Origin: Halapricum hydrolyticum
GTDB taxonomy: Archaea; Halobacteriota; Halobacteria; Halobacteriales; Haloarculaceae
DNA length: 64,000 nucleotides
Assembly (NCBI GenBank): GCA_025517565.1
Contig: JAOPKD010000014.1
Span: forward strand, 1-64,000
Direction: 5' to 3'
The notes under the pieces are model-generated. The model saw only the letters and a list, made by a program, of their open reading frames with translations, did not search any database and had not been told where the DNA came from. Below, piece by piece: positions 17,539 to 25,951 of this stretch (position 1 is its first letter; each line of letters begins with the position of its first letter). Position numbers and translations under genes: made by a program.

Positions 17539-17565
17539 ACCGGCGCTTCGAGCGCGCGAGAGAAA

Positions 17566-17601
17566 AGCTTCCGCGAAACCGATAGCTTCCGCGAAACCGA
17601 T
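17566..17601. repeat. Perfect 18-bp tandem duplication
   Basis: AGCTTCCGCGAAACCGAT occurs twice in direct succession (17566-17583 and 17584-17601). It lies between the amidohydrolase stop and the moaB start. It is probably a recent slippage event and could alter the leader of moaB. Confidence 0.85.
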
Positions 17602-17606
17602 CGTCG

Positions 17607-18425
17607 CTAGAACGATCGCGGCGCGAGTTCTTCGAGGACCCGGCCGGCGTTGTTCGAGAAGGCCTTCCGCATCGCGTCCTGAGGGACGTCGAGCGTCAGG
17701 ATCTCCATGATCGCGACGTTCGGGTGGGCACCGGGTGCGCCACTGCCGAACAGTACCCGATCCGGGTGTTCCATCAACGCCCGCTCGAGGGGCTCGCGAA
17801 AGCGGACGAAGCTGGTATCGAGATAGCACTGGTCCCAGTCTTCGAGCAGATCGATCGTCTGCTCCATCATCGCCCGGTCGAGCGGATAGCCGCCGAAACT
17901 CGCGACGATCGTCGTGATGTCCTCGGCGAGCAGCGTTTTGGCGAGTGCATCCGGCGGGAACCCCTCGCCGGCGTGGACGAGTACCGGCAACTCGACGTCC
18001 GCGAGCGTCGCAAGTACCTCGTCGTCGGGCAACCCGTCGCGGGCCGGGTGGACGACGAACCCTGCGAAACGGTCGTCGTAGGCGTATTGCTCGATGTCTT
18101 CGGGATCGGCGTGGTCCTCGCTCCGGGACGCCGTGAGGTTCTTCAGCTTCGATCCGGGACCGGTCCCGGGATCGAGCGCGCCGGTGATCCGAGCCAGCGG
18201 CACGAGCGGCCGGCCGACGCTCATCCGGGCGACAGCGTTGTTCGCCTTGAGATAGTCCCTGTCTCGTCCCGGCGGGTAGACGACCGACCGCACGATTCCC
18301 GCCTGGTGCATCTCCCGTTCGAGCCGCTCGGGTCCGCCGATCCCCTCTCGTGGCCGGCGCTCGACGTCCGGCTCCAGACGAGCGTTGACGTCCACGACCC
18401 GGAACTCGTGCTCCAGCTCGAGCAT
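17607..18425 (-). CDS. Amidohydrolase-fold protein with degenerate metal site
   Basis: A 272-residue TIM-barrel protein of the amidohydrolase-2/TatD-like superfamily. The family normally opens with a DxHxH metal motif, but here it reads VVDVNARLEPD. The terminal FGSD motif reads FGSGAPGAHP. One barrel His (VLVHAGEGF) remains. The loss of the N-terminal His pair and the terminal Asp suggests it is not a classical metal hydrolase. Similar proteins occur in other haloarchaea with unknown role. The ATG at 18425 is preferred to a TTG at 18446. Confidence 0.75.
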   Translation of the reverse strand: MLELEHEFRVVDVNARLEPDVERRPREGIGGPERLEREMHQAGIVRSVVYPPGRDRDYLKANNAVARMSVGRPLVPLARITGALDPGTGPGSKLKNLTASRSEDHADPEDIEQYAYDDRFAGFVVHPARDGLPDDEVLATLADVELPVLVHAGEGFPPDALAKTLLAEDITTIVASFGGYPLDRAMMEQTIDLLEDWDQCYLDTSFVRFREPLERALMEHPDRVLFGSGAPGAHPNVAIMEILTLDVPQDAMRKAFSNNAGRVLEELAPRSF

Positions 18426-18540
18426 CTCTTCTGTGTTCGGAGGCAAATACTAATAATACCCTCGGCCGCTTCGGCGGTCCCGCTCCCGCGCCAGTCCCCG
18501 CTGGCCGGCTCCTCCGTCACGTTCGCTTCCACTGACTCGA

Positions 18541-18556
18541 TAGATTTATATAGAAC
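18541..18556 (+). promoter_or_regulatory. TATA box of the thermosome gene
   Basis: TAGATTTATATAGAAC holds a strong TATA element about 40 bp before the thermosome ATG. This predicts a transcript start near 18572 and a leader of roughly 15-20 nt. The purine-rich bases just upstream fit a BRE. Confidence 0.7.
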
Positions 18557-18588
18557 CGCTAACGACCAATAAACCGAGGATCACAATC

Positions 18589-20163
18589 ATGTCTAGTGGC
18601 CAGCGACGCATGGGCGGACAGCCCCTTTTCATCCTGGAGGAAGACACCGAGCGGACACAGGGGAAAGACGCACAGAGTTCGAATATCTCGGCCGGAAAGG
18701 CCGTCAGCGAAGCCGTCCGGACCACACTCGGTCCGCGCGGCATGGACAAGATGCTCGTCTCCGACGACGGCGACGTCGTCATCACCAACGACGGCGCGAC
18801 CATCCTGGGCGAGATGGACATCGAGCACCCGGCGGCCCAGATGATCGTCGAGGTCGCCGAGAGTCAGGAAGAAGACGTCGGCGACGGCACGACCACGGCG
18901 TCGGTACTCGCGGGCGAACTTCTCTCGAAGGCCGAGAGCCTGCTCGACGACGACGTCCACCCGACGACGATCGTCGAGGGCTATCACGAGGCGTCCCAGC
19001 TCGCCCAGGAGGCCATCGACGAGCAGGTCATCGCGACAGATCTCGACGACGACCAGCTCCTGCAGGTCGCGAAATCCAGCATGACCGGCAAGGGAACCGG
19101 CGACATCGCCGGTGACGTGCTGGCCGAGGTCGTCGTCGACGCGGTCCGTGCCGTCCAGGGCGAGGACGGCGTCGACCGCGACGCCATCGCGCTGCAGACC
19201 CAGATCGGTGCCGCCTCCTCCGCGACGGAGCTCATCGAGGGCGTCATCGTCGACGAGGAGCCGGCTCACGAGAACATGCCTCGCACCGTCGAAGACGGCG
19301 CAGTCGCGATCATCGACGGGGCGATCGAACTGCAGGAGAGCAACGTCGACGCCGAGTACAACGTCACCAACGTCGACCAGCTCAATGCCGCGCTCGACGC
19401 CGAAGAGAAGGAACTGCGCGGCTACGCAGAGGCCCTGGCCGATCTCGGTGCCGAGATCGTCTTCACGACCGACGACATCGACGACCGCGTCCAGGCGTAT
19501 CTCGCCAAAGAGGGGATCCTCGCGTTCGAGGACCTCTCCAGCGACGACCTGGCCTCGATCCGGTCGGCCAGTGGCGCGACCCGCGTCAGCGGCGTCAACG
19601 CGCTCGAAGACGACGATCTGGGCACGGCCTCGGTCAGCGTCCGGATCTACGGTGAGGACGAACTCGCGTTCATCGAGGGCCCGGAGGCCGAGACCGTGAC
19701 GGTCTTCGCCCGCGGCAGCACTGAGCACGTCCTCGACGAGGTCGAGCGGTCCCTGATGGACGCGCTGGACGTCGTGACTGCTGCGCTCGACAAGGGTGGC
19801 GTCGTCCCTGGTGCGGGCGCGACCGAGATCGCCATCGCGGCGCACCTCCGCGATCACGCCGCATCGATCGAAGGGCGCAAGCAGCTGGCCGTCGAGGCCT
19901 TCGCCGACGCCGTGGACGTCCTGCCGCGTACGCTCGCGGAGAACACTGGCATGGACCCCATCGACGCGCTGGTCGATCTCCGCGCGGCCTACGACGGCGG
20001 TGACCTTGCGGGAATCATCTCCGAGGGCCAGACCGGGACCGTCACGGACCCGCTCGAATACGGCGTCCTCGACCCCGCTGCAGTCAAACACGAAGCTGTC
20101 CACAGCGCGACCGAAGCGGCCACGATGATCGTCCGTATCGACGACGTCATCGCCTCCTCGTAA
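18589..20163 (+). CDS. Thermosome (group II chaperonin) subunit without GGM tail
   Basis: An ATP-driven double-ring chaperonin subunit that folds proteins in the cytosol. The 524 residues include the nucleotide-site motifs [26 protein letters not shown] and [15 protein letters not shown]. The usual Gly-Gly-Met-rich C-terminal tail of archaeal subunits is absent and the chain stops at [15 protein letters not shown] sequence. Length and missing tail resemble the third haloarchaeal paralogue (Cct3/Ths3). Alternatively the tail was lost when the tnpB fragment arrived directly after the stop. The complete domain set argues for the paralogue explanation. Confidence 0.93.
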   Translation: MSSGQRRMGGQPLFILEEDTERTQGKDAQSSNISAGKAVSEAVRTTLGPRGMDKMLVSDDGDVVITNDGATILGEMDIEHPAAQMIVEVAESQEEDVGDGTTTASVLAGELLSKAESLLDDDVHPTTIVEGYHEASQLAQEAIDEQVIATDLDDDQLLQVAKSSMTGKGTGDIAGDVLAEVVVDAVRAVQGEDGVDRDAIALQTQIGAASSATELIEGVIVDEEPAHENMPRTVEDGAVAIIDGAIELQESNVDAEYNVTNVDQLNAALDAEEKELRGYAEALADLGAEIVFTTDDIDDRVQAYLAKEGILAFEDLSSDDLASIRSASGATRVSGVNALEDDDLGTASVSVRIYGEDELAFIEGPEAETVTVFARGSTEHVLDEVERSLMDALDVVTAALDKGGVVPGAGATEIAIAAHLRDHAASIEGRKQLAVEAFADAVDVLPRTLAENTGMDPIDALVDLRAAYDGGDLAGIISEGQTGTVTDPLEYGVLDPAAVKHEAVHSATEAATMIVRIDDVIASS

Positions 20164-20175
20164 ATCGAAACGGTC

Positions 20176-20574
20176 GCTGTTGGTCGATTTACCGAGATGT
20201 TGGAGTACAAGGGCAACCTGTACGGCACACACGTCGTCCAAGTAGACCCTGGGGGGACGACCAAAGAGTGTGCCGAGTGTGGTGTCGAGACAGAGAAGCC
20301 GTTGTGGGTGCGGGAACACAGTTGCCCGAGTTGTGGGTTCGAGGCGGACAGGGACGCGAATGCGTCGTACAACGTTCTTTCTCGCGGTCTTCAACAACTA
20401 GGTAAGGGACACGCCGAAGTCACGCCCGTGGAGACTGCGACCGCTATGGGGACTGACGGAGGTCGGTCTTCGTCGGTTCCTGTAAGTCGCGTCGTTGAAA
20501 CGGGAAGCCTCGGGGTCGTACGGAAGACGCAGTCTTCCGTGATGACGAGAGACTTCGTCTCTCGAACCACTTGA
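20176..20574 (+). pseudogene. 3' fragment of a tnpB gene
   Basis: Only the C-terminal third of TnpB is present. It begins around GRFTEMLEYKGNLYG and runs through the CAECG/CPSCG zinc ribbon and the last catalytic Asp (DRDANASYN) to the conserved tail GVVRKTQSSVMTRDF. The first RuvC Asp and the Glu are missing, so it cannot be a nuclease. It begins within 20 bp of the thermosome stop codon. The tail and right end are almost identical to those of the intact element at 29.2 kb. An open frame from an ATG at 20197 could still yield a zinc-ribbon peptide. Confidence 0.85.
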
Positions 20575-20582
20575 CCCCGAGG
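20508..20582 (+). ncRNA. Orphan TnpB guide-RNA scaffold (predicted)
   Basis: A 10-bp outer stem (20508-20517 with 20573-20582, CCTCGGGGTC/GACCCCGAGG) encloses two perfect 8-bp hairpins: CGGAAGAC-GCA-GTCTTCCG (20521-20539) and CGAGAGAC-TTC-GTCTCTCG (20546-20564). The same fold sits at the end of the intact tnpB at 29.2 kb, where it corresponds to the expected reRNA scaffold. Read-through from the thermosome promoter could transcribe it. The sequence just beyond (from about 20591) would be the guide. No nuclease gene accompanies it here. Confidence 0.5.
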
Positions 20583-20753
20583 CGGTTCACGATTCTATAG
20601 CGGCTCTTGTCACTGGGGGATATATTCGCCACGCCGTGTGGCGAACAGTCCATCGTGGCTCACGATGATCACTATCAATCCACACGGCTACTGCGCTACT
20701 CGCTCCCGTTGGTCGCTGCGTTGTCGTCCGAACATCTTTGATTTTCGCGATCA

Positions 20754-20774
20754 CGAGAGAGCTTCGCTCTCTCG
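20754..20774 (+). repeat. Degenerate TnpB right-end hairpin
   Basis: CGAGAGAGC pairs with GCTCTCTCG over the loop TTC and is followed by GAACGACT. This resembles the second hairpin of the TnpB right end (CGAGAGAC-TTC-GTCTCTCG followed by GAACCACT). No tnpB coding sequence is attached. Confidence 0.55.
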
Positions 20775-20821
20775 AACGACTCCCTGAAGACGGGACCTCC
20801 GCCTCGCAATCAGGTGAAAAT

Positions 20822-20849
20822 GGGGGGTGGCAAATGGGGGGTGGGGGGG
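20822..20849 (+). repeat. Three G6-7 tracts (possible G-quadruplex)
   Basis: Runs of 6, 6 and 7 guanines lie within 28 bp. Four separate tracts of three G could be drawn from them, so an intramolecular quadruplex is possible on the plus strand. Such runs are rare in the rest of the window. Confidence 0.5.
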
Positions 20850-20938
20850 TTCGGTAATGTGATCCCGACCAGTTGCACTCTTAGCTTGCCCCAAACGGGG
20901 GCAAGTGAATATCATCATGGGTGCATATAAATTACTTT

Positions 20939-20980
20939 GACGTCTCCCATCTTCTGGGATCGGTAACGCCGAGAGACGTC
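20939..20980 (+). other. Compound stem-loop of unknown role
   Basis: GACGTCTC (20939-20946) pairs with GAGACGTC (20973-20980). Inside, TCCCA pairs with TGGGA around TCTTC (20945-20959). A TATA-like element lies just upstream. This could be a small structured RNA or a relic transposon end. Confidence 0.35.
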
Positions 20981-21317
20981 CTCTCAATGTAGTGTCTTAT
21001 CAATCGATCTACTCAACAACTGAACGGGGCGATTGCAGCGATCAGACACCCTCGTTCAGTGCGATACGACTGTGTCTGTCGACAGACCCGTCCTGCTTGT
21101 CCTGATGGCGGGTGCACTGATCGGGCGTGACGCCGTCAGCCGGCAGATAACCAATCGTTGACGCGCGTTCGCGACCTGATATCGGGGCGACTCTTTCTGA
21201 CTGTGCTCTATACGTTCAGCTATACTTTCGGTGGATTAATCAGCTCGGTATTTGAATCACTGATGATGGCAGTCAGGGGAGTCTCCGATAGACGCGTCCG
21301 CACAGGGGTGGGTATCG

Positions 21318-22148
21318 ATGGTTGAATACGGCGAGTACGTCTCCGAAGGAGTTGATCATCTGGATGAACTCGCTGCGCTGCTCGCGTTTCCGGTCCTCCT
21401 GTCGTTGCTCAACCAGAGCGCGATACGGACCGTCGTGTCCCATCGAGGGCAGTATTTCGGCATCACGTTTCCGTTTCCCGCGCCGATCGCCGATCTCTGG
21501 ACGTTCGTCAGTCTCCCATCGATCGAGAGTGCTTCGGTGGAGACAGTACGTGGCGTCGGTTCGATGTTCCCGCCGTCGGCGATCGGGGTGCTGCTCGCCG
21601 GGATGATCGGGTACGCAGTGCTACGGGGGGTGTTCGTCGCGGCCTACCTCGGCAGCATCGCACAGTACAGACAGCAGGGCACCTACGACGTCATCGCGAA
21701 CGTCCGCCGATTCACGGGCCGATACGTCGCCCTCTCGCTGCTCCTGTTCGGCGTCTTCGCTCTCAATGCACTGCTGGTCCTGCTCTCTGTGGCATTCGTC
21801 CTCGTTACCATCCCGGTCGTGCTGGCTGTCACGTACCTGTTCTGGGGAGCGTGGTTTCTCGTTTGTACGACAGATGACGACACGTTCGAGGCTCTCTGGG
21901 GAAGTTACCGACTGGCGATTGCCGGCAGCGAGTACGTCCGATGGTCGGTGTTTCACCTGCTCGTGAGCGCGGCCTTCTCGATTTTCGTCTCGGGACTTGT
22001 CGTCAACGGCGGTTTCGTCGGAATCCTGCTCGGCCTGGTGGTTGCCGTTCCCGTCGGGTTCGTGCTCACGGTCGCCTCGCTGCGTGTCATCGAGGATATC
22101 GCCCCCTCGGATCTGGCCGGTCACTCTCAGCCGTCGCCCTCGTGGTGA
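21318..22148 (+). CDS. Polytopic membrane protein, function unknown
   Basis: A 276-residue integral membrane protein with about five to six predicted hydrophobic segments (for example ALLAFPVLLSLL, AIGVLLAGMIGYAVL, VALSLLLFGVFALNALLVLL and a C-terminal pair). A loop with a soluble patch (SIAQYRQQGTYDVIANVRRF) resembles the cytoplasmic loop of the haloarchaeal DUF7544/GlpM-like membrane families, but I cannot assign it. The last 40 bp overlap no other gene. The nuclease gene starts 89 bp after its stop. Confidence 0.7.
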   Translation: MVEYGEYVSEGVDHLDELAALLAFPVLLSLLNQSAIRTVVSHRGQYFGITFPFPAPIADLWTFVSLPSIESASVETVRGVGSMFPPSAIGVLLAGMIGYAVLRGVFVAAYLGSIAQYRQQGTYDVIANVRRFTGRYVALSLLLFGVFALNALLVLLSVAFVLVTIPVVLAVTYLFWGAWFLVCTTDDDTFEALWGSYRLAIAGSEYVRWSVFHLLVSAAFSIFVSGLVVNGGFVGILLGLVVAVPVGFVLTVASLRVIEDIAPSDLAGHSQPSPSW

Positions 22149-22236
22149 CCGATCGGCGGGGTCGGGTGGGTCAGATGGACGACACGTCGAACACGCCAAA
22201 CGCGAGATTTACGTGCCCCCGAATCACAGAGAAAGT

Positions 22237-22992
22237 GTGCGCGTCGAGAACAGCTTCATTCCGGTCGAGGGCGTCGGCGAGACGACCGAGCGACGCCTCT
22301 GGGAACAGGGGATCACCCACTGGAACGACTTCTACCCGGACGCGGTCGGCGAGACGACCGGCCGACGCATCGAGTCGTTCATCGATCGGGCGAGCGACCG
22401 GCTCCGTGCTGGCGACGCCGAGTTCTTCGCCCGGGAGTTCCCCAGCGCCGAGCAGTGGCGGCTGTTCGAGACCTTTCGGGAGAACGCGTGTTTCTTCGAC
22501 ATCGAGACGACGGGACTGGACGCTGACCGCAACAAGGTGACGACCGTCAGCGCCCGACTCGACGGCGACACGACGACGCTTGTGCAGGGTAGGGACTTGC
22601 ACGACGACGCCCTGCAGGACCTGTTCGCCGACGCCGACCTGCTCGTGACCTTCAATGGCAAGCGCTTCGACGTCCCCTTCCTGGAGACGCACTTCGACGT
22701 CTCGCTCTCGGAGAAGCCGCATCTCGATCTCATGTACCCCTGCCGTCGCCTGGATCTCACTGGCGGCCTGAAGACGATCGAACAGGAGATCGGCATCGGT
22801 CGTGATCGCCCCGATATTACCGGAAAAGAGGCTGTCGACCTGTGGTACCAGTACGAGCGCGGCGACGAATCTGCACTAGAAACGCTCGTCTCGTACAACC
22901 GCGAGGACGTCGAGAACCTCGAACCCCTCACGGAACGGGTCAGCGAGCGCCTCGAACGGGCGGTCATGCCGGAGACGGCGACGTTGCGGTGA
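22237..22992 (+). CDS. RNase H-like DEDD exonuclease (YprB-like)
   Basis: A 251-residue protein with a short helix-hairpin-helix-like N-terminus (PVEGVGETTERRLWEQG) and an RNase H-like 3'-5' exonuclease domain. The DEDD residues are visible in CFFDIETTGLD, LVTFNGKRFDVPF and YNREDVENL. Family members process DNA or RNA ends. The true substrate is unknown. The GTG at 22237 is used because conserved sequence begins at RVENSFIPVEG. Longer in-frame extensions run antisense-like through the upstream gene. Confidence 0.82.
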   Translation: MRVENSFIPVEGVGETTERRLWEQGITHWNDFYPDAVGETTGRRIESFIDRASDRLRAGDAEFFAREFPSAEQWRLFETFRENACFFDIETTGLDADRNKVTTVSARLDGDTTTLVQGRDLHDDALQDLFADADLLVTFNGKRFDVPFLETHFDVSLSEKPHLDLMYPCRRLDLTGGLKTIEQEIGIGRDRPDITGKEAVDLWYQYERGDESALETLVSYNREDVENLEPLTERVSERLERAVMPETATLR

Positions 22993-23027
22993 CGGGACGA
23001 CCCCGATATTTCCTGTGGAAATCGGTA

Positions 23028-23639
23028 TCAGCCCTGGAATCGACGGTTCGGAGACGCCCGGATGGACGACCGAAGCAGGTGTCGACGACCGGCGAGAAAG
23101 CCGACCACGAGCCCGGTGAAGTGTGCGATCAGGGCGGTCCGTGGGCCGGCAGTCGCGAGCGTCAGGCCGCCTGCCAACACGACGAGGACGGCGAGTTGCA
23201 CGACCGGGCTGATCGTGATCCCGCCCGCGACGAACTCGGTCAGGCGGTTTCCGCCCAGGACGTATCCGAACAGCGCGAAGACCGCGCCGCTGGCGCCGAG
23301 CACTGCCGCTCGGTGTCCGAAAACGAGCGCCGCGACTGTCACTTCCGTCACTCCGGCGACGACTCCCGCCAGGAGGAAAAACGCGTAGAACCGGGCGGGC
23401 GAGGTTCGGCGTTCGAGGAACAGGCCGACCAGTAGCAGGCCGAGCAGGTTCGACAGGAGGTGGCCGGGACCGCTGTGGGCGAAGACGCTCGTCAGTAGCG
23501 TCCACGGACGGTCAGCGAGCGGCCAGGCGAGTGCGAGGGTCCAGGGGTCGACGCCGACGACCGCCAGCAGCACCTGGGCGACGCCGACGACGACAGCGAG
23601 GACAGCCAGTGTCAGGGTCGGACTCGAGGGCTCGTCCAT
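23028..23639 (-). CDS. Rhomboid-family intramembrane serine protease
   Basis: A 203-residue protease with six hydrophobic segments. The catalytic Ser lies in GASGAVFALFG, the catalytic His in LIAHFTGLVVGFLAG, and the conserved HLLSNLLGL motif in an earlier helix. Rhomboids cleave transmembrane substrates within the membrane. The ATG at 23639 is chosen. The upstream in-frame extension reads antisense through the zinc-ribbon gene and is rejected. It follows the feo operon in the same direction with a 43-bp gap, so it may be co-transcribed with it. Confidence 0.88.
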   Translation of the reverse strand: MDEPSSPTLTLAVLAVVVGVAQVLLAVVGVDPWTLALAWPLADRPWTLLTSVFAHSGPGHLLSNLLGLLLVGLFLERRTSPARFYAFFLLAGVVAGVTEVTVAALVFGHRAAVLGASGAVFALFGYVLGGNRLTEFVAGGITISPVVQLAVLVVLAGGLTLATAGPRTALIAHFTGLVVGFLAGRRHLLRSSIRASPNRRFQG

Positions 23640-23682
23640 ACCGGGTGAAGGGGGTGGACCGGAAAAAAGCTGGTCGAACCGG

Positions 23683-23844
23683 CTACGACTTCGATCGGAT
23701 CCGCCGGGTGACCTGCTGGAAGACGTCGTTGCAGGCGTCGCAGTTCGCACAGCCGATCTCGCTGCAGTCGATGGCCTCGCCACAGCGCGGGCACTGCAGC
23801 CCGCGGCTGGGATCGAACTCGAAGCTGCAACTCGGACAGATCAT
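23683..23844 (-). CDS. Cys-rich zinc-ribbon microprotein coupled to feoB
   Basis: A 53-residue protein with eight cysteines (Cys3, 6, 18, 21, 27, 32, 35, 38) in CxxC pairs, starting MICPSCSFEF. Its ATG overlaps the feoB stop (ATGA), so it is translationally coupled to feoB. Two zinc ribbons or a zinc site plus an iron-sulfur cluster could be formed. Bacterial feo operons often end in feoC or a Cys-rich small protein, and this may be the haloarchaeal counterpart. That functional link is inferred from position only. Confidence 0.75.
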   Translation of the reverse strand: MICPSCSFEFDPSRGLQCPRCGEAIDCSEIGCANCDACNDVFQQVTRRIRSKS

Positions 23845-25721
23845 AGGATCACCGCCAGCAGGCCACCGACGCCGAACGCGACGATCCAGGAGCCGACCCA
23901 CATCAGTAGCGCGCTCTTTGCGTCCCGTTCCTTGAGGATCATCACCATCGAGAGGATACACGGGACGAACAGCGTGATGACGACCAGTCCGACGAACATC
24001 TCGGCAGTGCCGAGCGCCATGTCGGTCATCCCGGCCGCGGCGAAGTCACGCCGGACCAGCCCCAGCAGGAGGACGCGGGCGAACTCCTGGGGGAGCCCGA
24101 TGAGTGAGGTAATCGGTGCCAGCGCTCGCTGGATCACTGCGAACCCGCCGAAGTAGTCGAGCGCCGAGATGGCGACCGCGGTCGCGCCGAACAGCGGGAT
24201 CGCCTCCCGGAGGAACATCTTCGTCCGGTTGTAGGTCTTCCGGAGGATGTTGCGCGGTCGTGGCACGCGCATCCGCGGCAGTTCGGTCACCAGCGGCGTG
24301 CTGTCGCCGGGCAGCGTCCGGTCGAGGAAGAGCCCGGCGACCCCGAGCACGACCAGCAGGACGCCGACGTAGCCGAACCACCAGATCAGTCCCAGACCGG
24401 CGAGCAGTCCCATGATGACTCCGAGCTGGGCCGAGCAGGGCACAGCCAGCCCGAGCAGTGCCGTCGAGATGAGCCGCTCGCGGCGGTCGCCGACCATCCG
24501 GGTCGTGATGACCGCCATCGTCACGCAGCCGACGCCAACGATCATCGGGACGATCGCCCGGCCGTTCAGCCCGATCCGGTTGAGCCCGCGGTCGGTCAAC
24601 ACCGCCAGCCGCGGGAGCATTCCGGAGTCCTCTAGCAGGCCGATCACGAAGTAGAAGGCGATGACCAGCGGTAACAGGACACCGACGATGTACTGGACGG
24701 TGATCGTCAGCAGGCCGAGGTTACCGTTGATCAGCAGGAACTCGATCGGCTCGGCCCAGGACGCGGCTGGCAGAAGACTCTCGATAGCGCCCTCGACGAC
24801 CGGATTGTAGTACTCGCCGAAGACCGTGATCTCGAGGAAGTCGACAACCTTCTGGGCGACGACGACCCCGATGAAGTAGAAGATCGCACCCAGCATGGCG
24901 AGCGCGATCGGCGTCCCGGTCAGCGGATTGAGCATGAGGTCGCTGAACCGCTCGGCCCAGGACGAATCGCGCTCCTCCCGGGAGAGTACGCCCCCGGCGA
25001 CCTCCTCGACGCGGCGACGGCGATGCCCGTAGACGTCCTCGCGCTGGCCGACGTCCGTGAGTGCAGGGACGCCGCCGTCGGCGACGACCTTGCCCGTCGA
25101 GACCCGCTCGGCGGTCGGCTCGTCGCCCTCGACGAGCAACGTCTTCTCGGCGCGCGTGGCCTCGACGTCGTCGGGGAGTTCGTCGAACCACCGTTCGATC
25201 GGCGTCGATTCGGGCGCGCGAGCCTCGTCGACTCGCCCGCGGAGTTCGTCGATCCCCTCGCCGTCGACTGCCACCGTGGGGACGACCGGGACGCCGAGTT
25301 CTGCCTCAAGCGCGTCGGCGTCGATGTCGACCCCGTCGGCTTCGGCCTCGTCCATCATGTTCAGCGCGACGACCGTCGGGATCCCCATGTCGAGTAACTG
25401 CAGCGTCAGGAAGAGATCCCGATCCAGCTGGGTCGCGTCGACGACGTTGACCACTACGTCGGCCTCGAGGACGATCTCGCGTGTGACTCGTTCTTCCTCG
25501 TCGAAGCTGGAGATCCCGTACACGCCCGGGGTGTCGGTCAGTTTCGCGTCGCCGAACGCGGCTTCGGTCGTGTCGACGGTCGTTCCCGGGTAGTTCGAGA
25601 CATCGACGTACTGCTCGGCGAGCCCGCCGAAGACGACGCTCTTGCCGACGTTGGGACAGCCGACCAGCGCCACCGTCTCGTCGGCGTCGACGTCACAGCC
25701 ACCGGTCTCGTGACAGCTCAT
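23841..25721 (-). CDS. feoB: Ferrous iron transporter FeoB
   Basis: The 626-residue protein imports Fe2+ across the membrane. The N-terminal G domain has G1 GCPNVGKS (21-28), G2 near YPGTTVDTTE, G3 DTPG and G4 NMMDEAE. A linker leads to the membrane domain with the two Gate-type repeats, including GVGCVTMAVITTRM and GLVRRDFAAAGM. The first residues MSCHETGGC are Cys/His-bearing, as in other haloarchaeal FeoB proteins. It overlaps feoA by 4 nt upstream and the zinc-ribbon gene by 4 nt downstream, giving a three-gene coupled operon. Confidence 0.95.
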   Translation of the reverse strand: MSCHETGGCDVDADETVALVGCPNVGKSVVFGGLAEQYVDVSNYPGTTVDTTEAAFGDAKLTDTPGVYGISSFDEEERVTREIVLEADVVVNVVDATQLDRDLFLTLQLLDMGIPTVVALNMMDEAEADGVDIDADALEAELGVPVVPTVAVDGEGIDELRGRVDEARAPESTPIERWFDELPDDVEATRAEKTLLVEGDEPTAERVSTGKVVADGGVPALTDVGQREDVYGHRRRRVEEVAGGVLSREERDSSWAERFSDLMLNPLTGTPIALAMLGAIFYFIGVVVAQKVVDFLEITVFGEYYNPVVEGAIESLLPAASWAEPIEFLLINGNLGLLTITVQYIVGVLLPLVIAFYFVIGLLEDSGMLPRLAVLTDRGLNRIGLNGRAIVPMIVGVGCVTMAVITTRMVGDRRERLISTALLGLAVPCSAQLGVIMGLLAGLGLIWWFGYVGVLLVVLGVAGLFLDRTLPGDSTPLVTELPRMRVPRPRNILRKTYNRTKMFLREAIPLFGATAVAISALDYFGGFAVIQRALAPITSLIGLPQEFARVLLLGLVRRDFAAAGMTDMALGTAEMFVGLVVITLFVPCILSMVMILKERDAKSALLMWVGSWIVAFGVGGLLAVIL

Positions 25722-25951
25722 CTATCGGCCTCCGCGTGCGAGATCTCGATCTCGGCGGCCAGATCGGCCCCGAGTGCCATTTCCGTGCCGTTGCGCCTGA
25801 GAACGATCGGTCCCTTCCGTACTCGATGGCGACACTCGACGGCCCCATCGAGGAAGCCGAGTCTGAGCAGACGCGCCCGGACGTCCTCGTCCGGCACGCG
25901 CTCTAGGGAGACAGACTCGCCCGGGGCCGTGTCGGCCAGCACCTCGGTCAT
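25718..25951 (-). CDS. feoA: FeoA, SH3-like partner of FeoB
   Basis: A 77-residue cytosolic protein with the FeoA SH3-like fold (ARLLRLGFLDGAVECRHR, then GTEMALGADLAAEIEI), required for full FeoB activity. It is the first gene of the operon and its stop overlaps the feoB start. The start codon directly follows a DtxR-type palindrome, so the transcript is probably leaderless or nearly so and iron-controlled. Confidence 0.93.
   Translation of the reverse strand: MTEVLADTAPGESVSLERVPDEDVRARLLRLGFLDGAVECRHRVRKGPIVLRRNGTEMALGADLAAEIEISHAEADR

Larger units (their letters stand above)
20583..21317. other. 735-bp gene-free, structure-rich intergenic region
   Basis: I see no convincing gene on either strand. 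The region holds a second degenerate copy of a TnpB right-end hairpin (20754-20774), three G-runs (20822-20849), a short hairpin (20885-20905), a TATA-like CATATAAATT at 20925-20934 and a compound stem (20939-20980). From about 20990 to 21317 the DNA leads up to the membrane-protein gene and shows nothing further that I can assign. It reads as a graveyard of transposon ends that may also contain a small RNA. Confidence 0.5.

Noticed and set aside
18559..20397. A 612-codon minus-strand frame over the thermosome gene
   Set aside because: Antisense shadow of a strongly conserved chaperonin gene, with a composition typical of reversed haloarchaeal codons.
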